64,000 bases of DNA from an uncultured Parvularculaceae bacterium. GTDB lineage: Bacteria; Pseudomonadota; Alphaproteobacteria; Caulobacterales; Parvularculaceae. Of the stretch, positions 26,137-34,507 are shown in pieces. Each line of letters begins with the position of its first letter. The first letter of the stretch is position 1. Made by a program: the position numbers and the translations under genes. Under the pieces are notes generated by a model. The model did no database searches. It saw nothing but the letters and a program-made list of their open reading frames with translations, and was not told the origin of the DNA. The stretch lies in assembly GCA_947259375.1 (NCBI GenBank), contig CAMYLZ010000019.1, positions 18,851 through 82,850 on the forward strand, read 5' to 3'.

Positions 26137-26934
26137 TTACGGCGCCGGCTCCCCGTGCTCCGCCGCGCGCAGGGCCTCAAGCTTGTTGCGATAACGGGTC
26201 TGCACGGCCGAGACGATCACCATGACGAAGATGACAAAGTAAAAACTCGTCTTTGACATCGCCTCAACCTTGAAATCAAACAGCTCCATATGCGCCAGAT
26301 GCCCGCCTTCGGTGATCAGGAGCACGCCGACGATAAACAGGATGAAAAGACCGATCACCTCGAACATCCGGTTCTTTTTGAGGAATGTCGATACCTGATC
26401 GGAAAGCACGATCATCATCACGCCACTGACGATGATCGCCGCCGCAATCACCCAAACGACCCGCGTCAAGGCGATCGCCGACAACAAAGAGTCAAAAGAG
26501 AAAATCAGATTCATGAAAACGATGGTGGCGATCGCGCCGCCGACTGAACGCGTCTGCCTGGCGTTGAGATTCTCAATATGGTCGACCGCTAGCAAATGCA
26601 TGATCTCCTTGGTCGCCGTATACATGATGAACCCGCCGCCGAGCAGCGAGACGACGGAATGGAAGGTAAAGGACGCTTCGAACACGCCTTCCAAATTCAG
26701 CGCGACGAGCGGCTGCGCTAAAAGATTGATCAGCCCGAGCACCACCACCATCAACACCAGACGCAAGATTATCGCGAGCGCGATTCCGAGGCGGCGCACC
26801 ATTTGTTGGCGATGCGGCGGCGTGCGCCCCGACTCGATGGCGATATAAAGTAGATTGTCGAAACCCAGCACCGCCTGCAACAAGATCAGCATTGCCAGCG
26901 TAAACAGGTTTTCCAGCGATAACAGCGTTTCCAT
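26137..26934 (-). CDS. TerC family integral membrane protein
   Basis: A 265-residue protein with about seven hydrophobic segments. TerC hallmarks are the acidic membrane motifs GFDNLLYIAIE (about 24-34) and FSFDSLLSAIALTR (mid-protein), plus QMVRRLGIALAIILR. The family includes Mn2+ exporters (Alx/MntP-like function) and the tellurite-resistance TerC; here metal efflux or insertion-associated function is an inference. The ATG at 26934 with GGAGGGG upstream is preferred to a longer frame reaching 26991. No other ter genes are nearby, so it is a stand-alone member. Confidence 0.88.
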   Translation of the reverse strand: METLLSLENLFTLAMLILLQAVLGFDNLLYIAIESGRTPPHRQQMVRRLGIALAIILRLVLMVVVLGLINLLAQPLVALNLEGVFEASFTFHSVVSLLGGGFIMYTATKEIMHLLAVDHIENLNARQTRSVGGAIATIVFMNLIFSFDSLLSAIALTRVVWVIAAAIIVSGVMMIVLSDQVSTFLKKNRMFEVIGLFILFIVGVLLITEGGHLAHMELFDFKVEAMSKTSFYFVIFVMVIVSAVQTRYRNKLEALRAAEHGEPAP

Positions 26935-27212
26935 TTGCGCCCCTCCATCATTCGCACGGTTAAAAGGCCATGCTTTGCGGCTCGATGGCAAGCGCGGCGG
27001 AACGCCGGAGCATCATCAAAGCCGCCCATAAAAAAACGCCGCCCGGCAAAACCGCGCCAGATGAAATGACGCTCCTGTGCGGCAAGCCGACTTTACTAAA
27101 AAGTCATTCGATGAGTGGTTTTTCCCGAGCGCCGAAATGCGGGGCCCACGTCTTTTCATGACGGGCCTTGTCTCTTACTTCGATTCCATAATCAGGAGGA
27201 GGAGAGACCCAC

Positions 27213-27302
27213 ATGGCCCGATTAATCACTGTTCTGACGACGATAACGGTTCTTGCAGCGGCCGCATCGCCGGCTATCTACGCTTACGCGTCCCTTGCGT
27301 AA
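27213..27302 (+). CDS. 29-residue single-pass/exported small protein
   Basis: An ATG-to-TAA frame of 30 codons preceded by an exceptionally strong ribosome site (aggaggaggaga, 27193-27204). The peptide is almost wholly hydrophobic (MARLITVLTTITVLAAAAS at the start, then PAIYAYASLA). It could be a small membrane protein or a cleaved signal-like peptide. It lies alone in the 26935-27446 gap on the plus strand between terC and the vanZ-like gene. The ribosome site is the main evidence that it is real; function unknown. Confidence 0.55.
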   Translation: MARLITVLTTITVLAAAASPAIYAYASLA

Positions 27303-27385
27303 TGTTCGCAGGCAGACGCCCCTGGAGACGCCGCCGGCAGACACACCCCTCACCCCATGCCAGGCGGCGTCTCTATATCCGGTAA

Positions 27386-27421
27386 GCGCCCTTTTCTCTT
27401 TAAATCGTCCTGAAAGGGCGC
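27386..27421. terminator. Hairpin between 29-residue gene and vanZ-like gene
   Basis: A 9-bp stem (27386-27394 with 27413-27421) lies in the intergenic space. A second inverted repeat of 10-bp arms (27326-27335 and 27363-27372) lies just before it. Neither has a clear T-run on the plus strand, so these are only possible terminators for the converging transcripts. Confidence 0.35.
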
Positions 27422-27446
27422 GTAAAAATGCAGCAAGCGGCAACCG

Positions 27447-27857
27447 TCAGCGCTGCTGCGCGACTTTCAACCTGAGCGCTAGGCTGGCGGCAAGAAACCC
27501 TGAAAATGCGCCAAGCGCATTGGCGAGCGCGTCCGCGAGTTCCGGCGTGCGCACGCCGCCGAGCCCTTGCACGCCCTCAAGCGCCGCACCGTAAAAGACA
27601 AGCGCCAGCGCCGCCGCCCAACGTTTGGAGAAAAGCGCAAGCCGCGCCCAGAACGCGGCGGCCCCGAGCGTTGCATAAGCGAGGAAATGGCCGACCTTGT
27701 CCGCGTTTTCCGCCTCGCCCAAAAGCATTGAGGAAATCCAGCGCGTGATCGCGTACCCTGTTTCGGTCTCAACCGGATTGGGCGTGACGGTCAGGAAAGT
27801 GACGACCGCCAACAACACCGCAAAAATGGCGCGCGGCCAGAACAATGGCGATTTCAT
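27447..27857 (-). CDS. VanZ-like family membrane protein
   Basis: A 136-residue protein with about four hydrophobic segments and the VanZ-like signature: AENADKVGHFLAYATLGAA near 48-66, EGVQGLGGVRTPELADALAN near 92-111. The family is named for teicoplanin-resistance VanZ, but most members have no known function. The start is ATG at 27857, overlapping the galE stop by one base (TGATG), so translation is coupled to galE. Confidence 0.82.
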   Translation of the reverse strand: MKSPLFWPRAIFAVLLAVVTFLTVTPNPVETETGYAITRWISSMLLGEAENADKVGHFLAYATLGAAAFWARLALFSKRWAAALALVFYGAALEGVQGLGGVRTPELADALANALGAFSGFLAASLALRLKVAQQR

Positions 27858-28849
27858 CAAGCCGCCCCTGACCGGGCTTCAAGGCGGCGCTCCCACTCGA
27901 TCGCTGTTTCAACGATGAAGTCGATGTCGTCATAACGCGGACGCCAGTCAAGCACGGTGCGGATCGCAGCGTTATCGGCGATCAATTGCGCCGGATCGCC
28001 CGCCCGGCGCGGCGCGAGCTCATACGGCATTTCGCCGCTGGTGACGCGCCGGAAAGCCTCAACCACTTCGTAGACGGAATAGCCTCGTCCGTAACCGCAA
28101 TTCACCGTAATCGAAGCGCCGCCACGGCGAAGACGTTCAAGCGCATCGAGATGAGCCTGCGCCAGATCGCTGACATGCACATAATCGCGAATGGCGCTGC
28201 CATCCGGCGTCGGATAGTCGCCGCCATAAATTTGCAGCTTTTCCTTGCGCCGGCCGATGGCGATCTGCGCGCCTGCCTTGATGAGGTGCGTCGGCTTGCC
28301 GATTTCGCCGGCCCGCCCCGCAGGATCAGCGCCCGCGACATTGAAGTAACGCAAGGTCACGTAAGAAAGATCATGCGCCGCCGCAACATCGCCGAGAATG
28401 CGCTCACTCATGCTCATCGAAGCGCCATAAGGGGTGATCGGGCGCACCGGCGACTGTTCGGAAATAGGCACGCGCTCTGGCGTTCCGTATACGGCGGCTG
28501 TTGAAGAAAAAATAAACTGTTTCACGCCGGCGCCGACGCAGGCGCGCAACAGTTTCAGCGTGTTTGCGGTGTTGTTCCAGTAATATTCCAGCGGACGGCG
28601 TATCGATTCCGGCACCAGGATCGAACCGGCGAAGTGAATGACCGCGGTGATGTCATATTCGCGAAAAGTTTGCTCAAGAACCGCCTCGTCGCCAGCATCG
28701 GCGTTGATGAACGGAACGCCCTCAGGCGCCAGCCAGCGCGCGCCGGCGGAAAGGTCGTCAAGCGCGACGGCGCTTTCGCCCGCATCGCGCAGCGCCAGCA
28801 ACATATGCGCGCCGATATATCCCGCTCCGCCGGTAACAAGAACGACCAT
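27857..28849 (-). CDS. galE: UDP-glucose 4-epimerase, GalE type, with altered YxxxK
   Basis: A 330-residue extended SDR enzyme that interconverts UDP-glucose and UDP-galactose for surface polysaccharide. NAD-binding VTGGAGYIGAHM is at 5-16, the catalytic Ser/Thr region FSSTAAVYG at 114-122 and catalytic Tyr141 in PYGASMSMSE. The usual YxxxK lysine is Met145 (ATG codon clearly read). YVTLRYFNVAGADP and GSAIRDYVHVSDLA are standard GalE blocks. Losing that lysine should weaken catalysis unless another residue compensates. It is coupled to the vanZ-like gene and divergent from the metallophosphoesterase (79 bp between starts). Confidence 0.88.
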   Translation of the reverse strand: MVVLVTGGAGYIGAHMLLALRDAGESAVALDDLSAGARWLAPEGVPFINADAGDEAVLEQTFREYDITAVIHFAGSILVPESIRRPLEYYWNNTANTLKLLRACVGAGVKQFIFSSTAAVYGTPERVPISEQSPVRPITPYGASMSMSERILGDVAAAHDLSYVTLRYFNVAGADPAGRAGEIGKPTHLIKAGAQIAIGRRKEKLQIYGGDYPTPDGSAIRDYVHVSDLAQAHLDALERLRRGGASITVNCGYGRGYSVYEVVEAFRRVTSGEMPYELAPRRAGDPAQLIADNAAIRTVLDWRPRYDDIDFIVETAIEWERRLEARSGAA

Positions 28850-28928
28850 CGATCCCGCGCATCCTTTCCTTGAACTGAAATATGTGACTGGTAGTGATTC
28901 CTTGTCAGTTTTTTTATAGCCTTTTTAC

Positions 28929-29708
28929 ATGGCTGACGACACCGGCCACGCCAGAATGTTAATGCGCCACATGCTAGAGAGAATTTTCGCCCGCAACCGC
29001 AACAACGCCGCCATCCCCGACGGCGCGCGGGTTTATGCGATCGGCGATATTCACGGCCGCGCGGATATGCTTGAAGAGCTCATGCGCGCGATCGCGGCCG
29101 AAACCGACGGATTTGAACGCACGCAACTGGTCTTTCTGGGTGATTATGTGGATCGCGGGCCCGACAGCCGCAATGTCATCGACAGCCTTATCGCTACAGG
29201 CGCCGCCCAGCCGAAAACGATTTTCCTGAAAGGCAATCACGAAGCGAGCCTGCTCGACTTTCTTTCCCACCCGGAAGACCTGCCCCATTGGCTCGATTGG
29301 GGCGGGATTGAAACGCTTGAAAGTTACGATGTTGATCCAGCGCTTCCTCTTGCAGAATTGGCGGCTGCATTCCGGCGCGCCCTGCCGAAAGCGCATTATG
29401 ATTTCCTGAACGCGCTGACCCTCATGCACCGGGCCGGCGATTATCTCTTTGTTCACGCAGGAATTCGCCCCGGCACGCCGATCGAAAAACAGACGGAGGA
29501 AGATCTGTTATGGATTCGCGGCCGCTTCCATAACGCAGCCGCCGCCGAGCGCCCCGAATGCGTTGTCGTTCATGGCCACACGCCGGAAGACAAGCCAGTC
29601 GACGCCGGCTGGCGCATCGGCGTCGATACCGGCGCTTGCTATGGCGGCGCATTGACCGCCGTCGCCCTCGAAGGAAGGAAGCGCCGCTTTCTCAGCGTTC
29701 GCGATTAA
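28929..29708 (+). CDS. Calcineurin-type metallophosphoesterase (ApaH/PrpA-like)
   Basis: A 259-residue enzyme with all PPP-family blocks: YAIGDIHGRADML (GDIHGR 39-44), FLGDYVDRGPDS (71-80), FLKGNHEASLLD (99-110), FVHAGIRPG and VVHGHTPE. It resembles bacterial serine/threonine phosphatases and diadenosine-tetraphosphatases; which it is cannot be told. The first ATG (28929) has a poor ribosome site, and ATGs at 28956, 28962 and 28971 are alternatives that keep the whole domain. Its stop codon overlaps that of the methyltransferase gene on the other strand (TTAA, 29705-29708). Confidence 0.88.
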   Translation: MADDTGHARMLMRHMLERIFARNRNNAAIPDGARVYAIGDIHGRADMLEELMRAIAAETDGFERTQLVFLGDYVDRGPDSRNVIDSLIATGAAQPKTIFLKGNHEASLLDFLSHPEDLPHWLDWGGIETLESYDVDPALPLAELAAAFRRALPKAHYDFLNALTLMHRAGDYLFVHAGIRPGTPIEKQTEEDLLWIRGRFHNAAAAERPECVVVHGHTPEDKPVDAGWRIGVDTGACYGGALTAVALEGRKRRFLSVRD

Positions 29709-31063
29709 CCGTTCGCCGAATGCGCTGAATCGGGATTGTCGGAGACAAGCCGTGGCCCGCCGGCGGCGGCGAGAATGGTGCGCAATGTCTGCGCGCCTGC
29801 CGGCCCGTCCCCCGCGCTGATCGCCTTGCCGTATTCGCTTGCGAAATTGGCCGCCGTCACGACATGCGGCGACGGCGTGACGAAAATCAACTGCGCGCCC
29901 AGCATGATCGCTTCACGCCAGCGCTCGAGCGTTTCGCGTTTGTAAAGCGCGGAGGCGATCAGGTAATCCGGCTCGGCAGCGCGGCAATCAGCTTCGGAAA
30001 TGATGCGCGGACCGCCTGCGTATAGCCGCTCCGCTTCGCGCGCCGCGCCTGTGTCGACCGCCGCCTTCACTGCTTTCCCCGCCGGCCCCGCCCAGCGCAA
30101 CAGCGCCTGCATTTGCGGATCGGCGCCGAGAATATGCGCGCTCTCGCCGCGTTCATGAATGTCTTCGAGGATCTCCACAAAGTCGCGCTGCACTTGCTCG
30201 GCGCGGGCCACGAAAGACTGATAGGGTTGAAGCGCGCGCATGGCGAGCGCGTTTTCTTCATCCCAAAGCCGCGCCAGGCGTTCAAACCACGGATCAAAGT
30301 CGAATTCGTCAAAGCCGTCATGCGCAATGAACAGACGGATCGAACCGCCTTCCTTGCCGGTAAGCGCGCCCTTGAATACTTTCAACCCCGCTTCGCGCAG
30401 CAGCCATTCAAGCGCGGTCAAGGAATAAACAGCGGAAACGCCGGCTTGGAGCGTTTCGACGCTGGTTCGCGCCAGCACCATCGGCGCATATATCGTTTCA
30501 AGGACGAACACGCCGTCAGCGGCGAGACGGGCTTTGACCGCCTTTAACACCGCGCGCGGGTCATCCACATGCTCAAACAGCGACACCGCTGTAATGATGT
30601 CGAATTTCTTTTCGCCAAACGCCGCGTCAAGCTCCGCGGAAGGAAAGGCTGACTTGCCGGTCCAGGACCAGTCGCCAATCTCGTCGATGAAATTCGATGG
30701 ATCGACGCCGAACCGTTCGACCCAGCGCGGATAGAAAGAAAGGAGCGTGCCGTCATTGCATCCAATATCGAGGGCCGCGCAATCGCGCCCGGAAATCATT
30801 TCAAGCGCTTCGGTCGCGGCGGCGCGCAACTGGTCGCGCGTCGATGAATGGCGCCCTGACGGAACGAAATCCGTATCCGAATCCGCCGCCGCCGCCTGCA
30901 GCAGGCCGCAGGCGCGCGCATCGATGGACGGATCGCAAAGAACATAACGCGCCGCAGTTTCGCGCCGGGCGCCGAAGGTTTTTGGCGCGCTTCCAAGCGC
31001 CATGGAAAAGGCCGGCGTCAACGCCTTTGATCCGCATGCGCGGCACTTCGTTATTTTTTTCAC
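29705..31063 (-). CDS. Zinc-finger class I SAM methyltransferase (sugar C-methyltransferase type)
   Basis: A 452-residue protein in three parts. The N-terminal zinc-binding part has C7, C10, C43 and C52 (CRACGS, LCDPSIDARACGLLQ). The Rossmann SAM domain has ALDIGCNDGTLL (97-108) and FEHVDDPRAVL. The C-terminal third matches the Methyltransf_14-type domain (HILGADPQMQALL region). This layout is that of NDP-hexose C-3-methyltransferases such as TylCIII/NovU, so it probably alters a nucleotide sugar for surface glycans. GalE next door fits that. The start is GTG at 31063 with AAGG about nine bases upstream. Confidence 0.85.
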   Translation of the reverse strand: MKKITKCRACGSKALTPAFSMALGSAPKTFGARRETAARYVLCDPSIDARACGLLQAAAADSDTDFVPSGRHSSTRDQLRAAATEALEMISGRDCAALDIGCNDGTLLSFYPRWVERFGVDPSNFIDEIGDWSWTGKSAFPSAELDAAFGEKKFDIITAVSLFEHVDDPRAVLKAVKARLAADGVFVLETIYAPMVLARTSVETLQAGVSAVYSLTALEWLLREAGLKVFKGALTGKEGGSIRLFIAHDGFDEFDFDPWFERLARLWDEENALAMRALQPYQSFVARAEQVQRDFVEILEDIHERGESAHILGADPQMQALLRWAGPAGKAVKAAVDTGAAREAERLYAGGPRIISEADCRAAEPDYLIASALYKRETLERWREAIMLGAQLIFVTPSPHVVTAANFASEYGKAISAGDGPAGAQTLRTILAAAGGPRLVSDNPDSAHSANG

Positions 31064-31078
31064 TGGAGGCGACCTTTA

Positions 31079-31109
31079 TTCCGGAAACGCGAATTTTGTT
31101 TTCCGGAAA
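31079..31109 (-). promoter_or_regulatory. Two palindromic TTCCGGAA boxes, 22 bp apart
   Basis: TTCCGGAAA occurs at 31079-31087 and again at 31101-31109; the inner octamer is self-complementary. The centre-to-centre distance of 22 bp is two helical turns, as expected of paired operator sites. They lie 16-46 bases upstream of the methyltransferase GTG start. No regulator is assigned. Confidence 0.35.
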
Positions 31110-31250
31110 GCTCGCAAGACAGCGTAAACACATCGCTAAAGTTGCAGAAAATCCTTTGTAAAACAGGGATTAGATACAATCCGCTTACGTTGTTTAACGA
31201 AAGCTTAAAAGCCGCCGCCTGATCCGCCGGCGCCCGGCCGCAAAGAGCGG

Positions 31251-32408
31251 CTATGCGCTCATGCGCTTGATCAACTTGCGCAGGAATGCGGCGCCTTCGC
31301 GCACCTGCTCAAGCGTAATATATTCGTTCGGCTGGTGTGCCTGGTCGATGGAGCCCGGCCCGCAAATGACAACCGAAAATCCCGCTTCCTGAAACTGGCC
31401 AGCCTCCGCCGCATAGGCAACGACATCGGTGCTATTTTGCCCGGTCAACGCCTTGGCGAGATCGGCCGCCGCATTGTCCGGAGACGGCGCGAGATAAGGC
31501 GCATTGGTCATCTGCTCGATTTCGACGCGGCAGCCAGCGGCCTTGGCGCGCATTTCCGCCTCGACGCCGCGCGCATATTGCGTGAACTCTTCGATGATAT
31601 CCTCGCGGCTGTCACCCGGCACGACGCGCATATCCCATTCGAACCAGGCTTCGCCCGCCATGATGTTGAGCTGCGTGCCGCCATGAACGACATTGACGGT
31701 CATGGTCGAGTAAGGCGGGTCAAAAGGCGAGTCCGCATCCGCGCGAGAGGCGCGCACCGCACGCATTTCAGCGATTTTTGAAATCAGCCGCGCCGCCGCC
31801 TCCACCGCCGAAACGCCGCGATCGGTCTGGCTTGAATGGGTCGTATAGCCGGTCACGGTGACTCTGAAAGAGCCGATGCCTTTATGGCCGTCGATCACTT
31901 TCATACTCGTCGGCTCGCCGACAATCACCGCCGATGCGGGCGGCGCCTTGTCGGCAATCTCTGCAATCATTCGCGGCGCGCCGATGCAGCCGACTTCCTC
32001 GTCATAAGACAGCGCGAAAATGATGGGGCGCTTCAGACCCGCCTGCAACATCTCCGGAACCAGAGACAGGCCGATAGCGGAAAAGCTTTTCATGTCGGCG
32101 ACGCCGCGGCCATAAAGCCGGTCGTCTTTTTCGGCGACCGTCCACGGATCGGTTTTCCAGTCCTGTCCTGCGACGGGAACCACATCCGTATGACCGGACA
32201 GGATCACACCGCCGGCGACCTTCGGACCGACTATGGCGTAGAGATTTGACTTCGCGCCGTCATCGCTCTCGACCCGAAAGGTCTCCACCCCCAGCCCGTG
32301 AAGATAGGTTTCAACGTCGTCGATTAGCGCCAGGTTTGATTTCGACGAAGTAGTGTCGAAAGCGACGAGACGGGAAATCCAGTCAATCTGATGGGCGATA
32401 TCGGTCAT
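31251..32408 (-). CDS. argE: Acetylornithine deacetylase (M20 family)
   Basis: A 385-residue di-zinc hydrolase that converts N-acetylornithine to ornithine in arginine synthesis. M20 motifs: SGHTDVVPV with H73 and catalytic D75, GRGVADMKS with bridging D105, and SYDEEVGCIG with general base E137 and metal-binding E138. The internal dimerisation domain begins around GHKGIGSFRVTV. The length is right for proteobacterial ArgE. It is monocistronic, between the methyltransferase and histone-like genes. Related M20 deacylases cannot be fully excluded, but QDWKTDPW and the C-terminal IDQAHQPNEY support ArgE. Confidence 0.87.
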   Translation of the reverse strand: MTDIAHQIDWISRLVAFDTTSSKSNLALIDDVETYLHGLGVETFRVESDDGAKSNLYAIVGPKVAGGVILSGHTDVVPVAGQDWKTDPWTVAEKDDRLYGRGVADMKSFSAIGLSLVPEMLQAGLKRPIIFALSYDEEVGCIGAPRMIAEIADKAPPASAVIVGEPTSMKVIDGHKGIGSFRVTVTGYTTHSSQTDRGVSAVEAAARLISKIAEMRAVRASRADADSPFDPPYSTMTVNVVHGGTQLNIMAGEAWFEWDMRVVPGDSREDIIEEFTQYARGVEAEMRAKAAGCRVEIEQMTNAPYLAPSPDNAAADLAKALTGQNSTDVVAYAAEAGQFQEAGFSVVICGPGSIDQAHQPNEYITLEQVREGAAFLRKLIKRMSA

Positions 32409-32523
32409 GGGCCGAAACTGCGCGCGGCGCGCGATATTCGCAACCGCCTGACCGCGGATAAATCACGTCAATCGTGAAAAATTACACCATCAACGAACCA
32501 ATATGCACGTTTCAACCAGCCTC

Positions 32524-32557
32524 AAAAAACAATGTCCCGGCGCCAAGGCCGGGACAT
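32524..32557 (-). terminator. Rho-independent terminator of the histone-like gene
   Basis: Perfect 10-bp arms (32532-32541 and 32548-32557) with a 6-nt loop, followed on the minus strand by TTGTTTTTT. It lies 25 bases after the histone-like stop. Confidence 0.85.
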
Positions 32558-32581
32558 CAGGCATCGGTACGCCAGTCGGTT

Positions 32582-32953
32582 TTATGCGGCTTTGCGGCGC
32601 GTGGCGGCCTTGCGGCGCGGCGCGGCGCGTTTGGCCGGCGCCTTTTTCGCGGCGGCCTTCTTCGCGGCTGACTTCTTTACGCCGGTTTTTTTGGCGGCCG
32701 TCTTGCGGACGGCTTTCTTGGCAGCGGTCTTTTTCGTGGCCGTTTTTTTGGCCGCCGCTTTTTTTGTTACGGCTTTCTTTGTTGCCGCCTTCTTGGCTGT
32801 CGTTTTTTTGGCCGCGCGTTTCGCCGCCGGCTTTTTGACGACTTTTAGTTTTGTTTTTTTGGTCGCTTTCTTCTTCGCCGTCGGTTTGGCCTTGGCCTTC
32901 ACCGTGCGTTTCTTCGCCGCCGGCTTGGCGGCTTTACTCGTTGCTTTTCTCAT
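32582..32953 (-). CDS. Histone H1-like Lys/Ala-rich DNA-binding protein
   Basis: A 123-residue protein made almost only of Lys, Ala, Thr and some Pro/Arg, with many KKAA/KKTA repeats (for example [16 protein letters not shown]) and an Arg-rich tail [11 protein letters not shown]. This is the make-up of bacterial H1-like (AlgP/HC1-type) nucleoid proteins, which bind and compact DNA through charge. There is no folded domain. AAGGGGA precedes the ATG, and a strong terminator follows, so it is a single-gene unit. The repeat-rich coding DNA is prone to length change between strains. Confidence 0.85.
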   Translation of the reverse strand: MRKATSKAAKPAAKKRTVKAKAKPTAKKKATKKTKLKVVKKPAAKRAAKKTTAKKAATKKAVTKKAAAKKTATKKTAAKKAVRKTAAKKTGVKKSAAKKAAAKKAPAKRAAPRRKAATRRKAA

Positions 32954-33035
32954 TGGAAGGGTCCCCTTAACCGCTGACGAATTTGCCAGCCCGGTTTTCC
33001 CTTATGCTGATGTTCGTAAATGAATCGTAAATGGG

Positions 33036-33974
33036 TTAATGCGTATTAGCGTCTGAAGCAAAGCGCATTTTCTCATCCCAATACGGATTGTTCTCAAATC
33101 GCGCCGCCATCGCGTCGACAAAACTGCGGACGCGTTGCGAGACCTGACGCGTCGGTGGATAGATGACGTAAAGGTTCCCGGCAGACCATGCGTAATCGCA
33201 AAGCACCGGCGCCAACACGCCGTTTTCGAAATGCTTGGCTAGAAAAAAGCTCGGTTCGACGAGAAATCCGTGCCCGTCAACCGCCATATTGGTGAGAAAC
33301 TCGCCATTATTCGCATACATCTTGACCGACGCCGTCACTTCCCCTTTTTCGCCTTTCGGCCCCCAATAAGGGATGATCTCGGGCCGCTGCAATCCCGTGT
33401 AGCGAAGGCAAGGAAGCGATCGCAGATCGCTCGGATGAGAGGGGATGCCGTGTGCTCGCCAGAAGTCTGGCGCGGCGGCGACCACATGCCGGATCGGACA
33501 AATCTTGCGGGCGATCAGCGATGAATCGGCAAGCGCGCCGATACGCACCGCGACGTCAAAGCCTTCCGCCACAAGATCAACCCGGCGGTCGGAAAAATCC
33601 ACTTCCATTTCTATGCCCGGATGTTCCTTGGCGAAGTCGGATAAAAGCGGCTGCAGATATTTGAGGCCGAAAGACAATGGCGCGGCGACTTTCAGCTTGC
33701 CGAGCAATTGCGTCTGGCACGCGCCCGCCTCGTCTTCGGCCTCGGCCAGATCGTCAAGCAACGCGCTTGCCCGGCGCAGGAACCGCGCCCCCGCATCGGT
33801 CAGCGTCACCTGCCGCGTCGTCCGGTTGAAAAGCTGCACGCCAAGTCGCGCTTCGAGCTCGGACAAACGGCGGCTGACGGCGGATTTCGCCAGATTCAAG
33901 CGCTCCGCCGCCGCGCTGATCGAATTGGCGCGGGCGATCTGAACAAAGGCTTCAAGTTCGGCGAACCGGTCCAT
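33036..33974 (-). CDS. LysR-type transcriptional regulator
   Basis: A 312-residue LTTR. The winged helix-turn-helix (1-60) reads MDRFAELEAFVQIARANSIS..., with LNLAKSAVSRRLSELEARLG as the recognition region. The effector domain (about 90-300) has FDVAVRIGALADSSL. It belongs to the DsdA/AaeR-like group whose members often control adjacent oxidoreductases. It is divergent from doxX-azoR with 128 bp between starts, so it probably regulates them. The gap contains AT-rich near-inverted elements such as aacaattatgttg (34030-34042). Confidence 0.9.
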   Translation of the reverse strand: MDRFAELEAFVQIARANSISAAAERLNLAKSAVSRRLSELEARLGVQLFNRTTRQVTLTDAGARFLRRASALLDDLAEAEDEAGACQTQLLGKLKVAAPLSFGLKYLQPLLSDFAKEHPGIEMEVDFSDRRVDLVAEGFDVAVRIGALADSSLIARKICPIRHVVAAAPDFWRAHGIPSHPSDLRSLPCLRYTGLQRPEIIPYWGPKGEKGEVTASVKMYANNGEFLTNMAVDGHGFLVEPSFFLAKHFENGVLAPVLCDYAWSAGNLYVIYPPTRQVSQRVRSFVDAMAARFENNPYWDEKMRFASDANTH

Positions 33975-34102
33975 TGTTCTCCATTATGCAACATTCTTTT
34001 GCAAATTTCCACGCTTCATGACGCGATTAGAACAATTATGTTGCCCTGCGACAGACGCCCCATCCCCGGGGAACGCCAAACGGCAACATAAGGAGAGACC
34101 CC

Positions 34103-34483
34103 ATGTCCCCCATCGTTTCGCTCACCGCGCCCGCCGGCCGCCTCCTGCTGACACTTATTTTCCCCTTGTCGGCTCTCAACAAGATCGGCGCCTATGAAGG
34201 CACGCAAGGCTATATGGAAGCCATGGGCGTGCCGGGCGCATTCTTGCCCGCTGTCATCGCATTGGAACTGATCGCGCCGCTATTCGTCATCACCGGGTTT
34301 TATGCGCGCAGCGCCGCCTTCCTGCTCGCGAGCTTTTCACTTTTGTCGGCGCTCCTTTTTCATTTCGATTTCGCGGACCAGATCCAGTCGATCATGTTCA
34401 TGAAGAACGTCGCCATCGCCGGCGGGCTGCTGCTTGTTGCGGCGAACGGCCCCGGCGCGCTTTCCATCAATCCCAATCGCTAA
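34103..34483 (+). CDS. DoxX family membrane protein
   Basis: A 126-residue four-helix membrane protein. LLLTLIFPLSALNKIGAYEGT near 14-34 and the glycine/alanine-rich third and fourth helices fit the DoxX family. AAGGAGA precedes the ATG. It is followed 24 bases later by the azoreductase gene and divergent from the LysR gene; DoxX-plus-flavodoxin-fold reductase under LysR is a common arrangement linked to quinone, azo or thiol stress. Exact activity unknown. Confidence 0.85.
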   Translation: MSPIVSLTAPAGRLLLTLIFPLSALNKIGAYEGTQGYMEAMGVPGAFLPAVIALELIAPLFVITGFYARSAAFLLASFSLLSALLFHFDFADQIQSIMFMKNVAIAGGLLLVAANGPGALSINPNR

Positions 34484-34507
34484 CTGCAAGTCTCAAGGAG
34501 TAAAACA

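Noticed and set aside
27326..27372. Riboswitch or terminator from the 10-bp inverted repeat before the vanZ-like gene
   Set aside because: The loop is 27 nt and no T-run or conserved core is visible; it may be chance pairing in GC-rich DNA.
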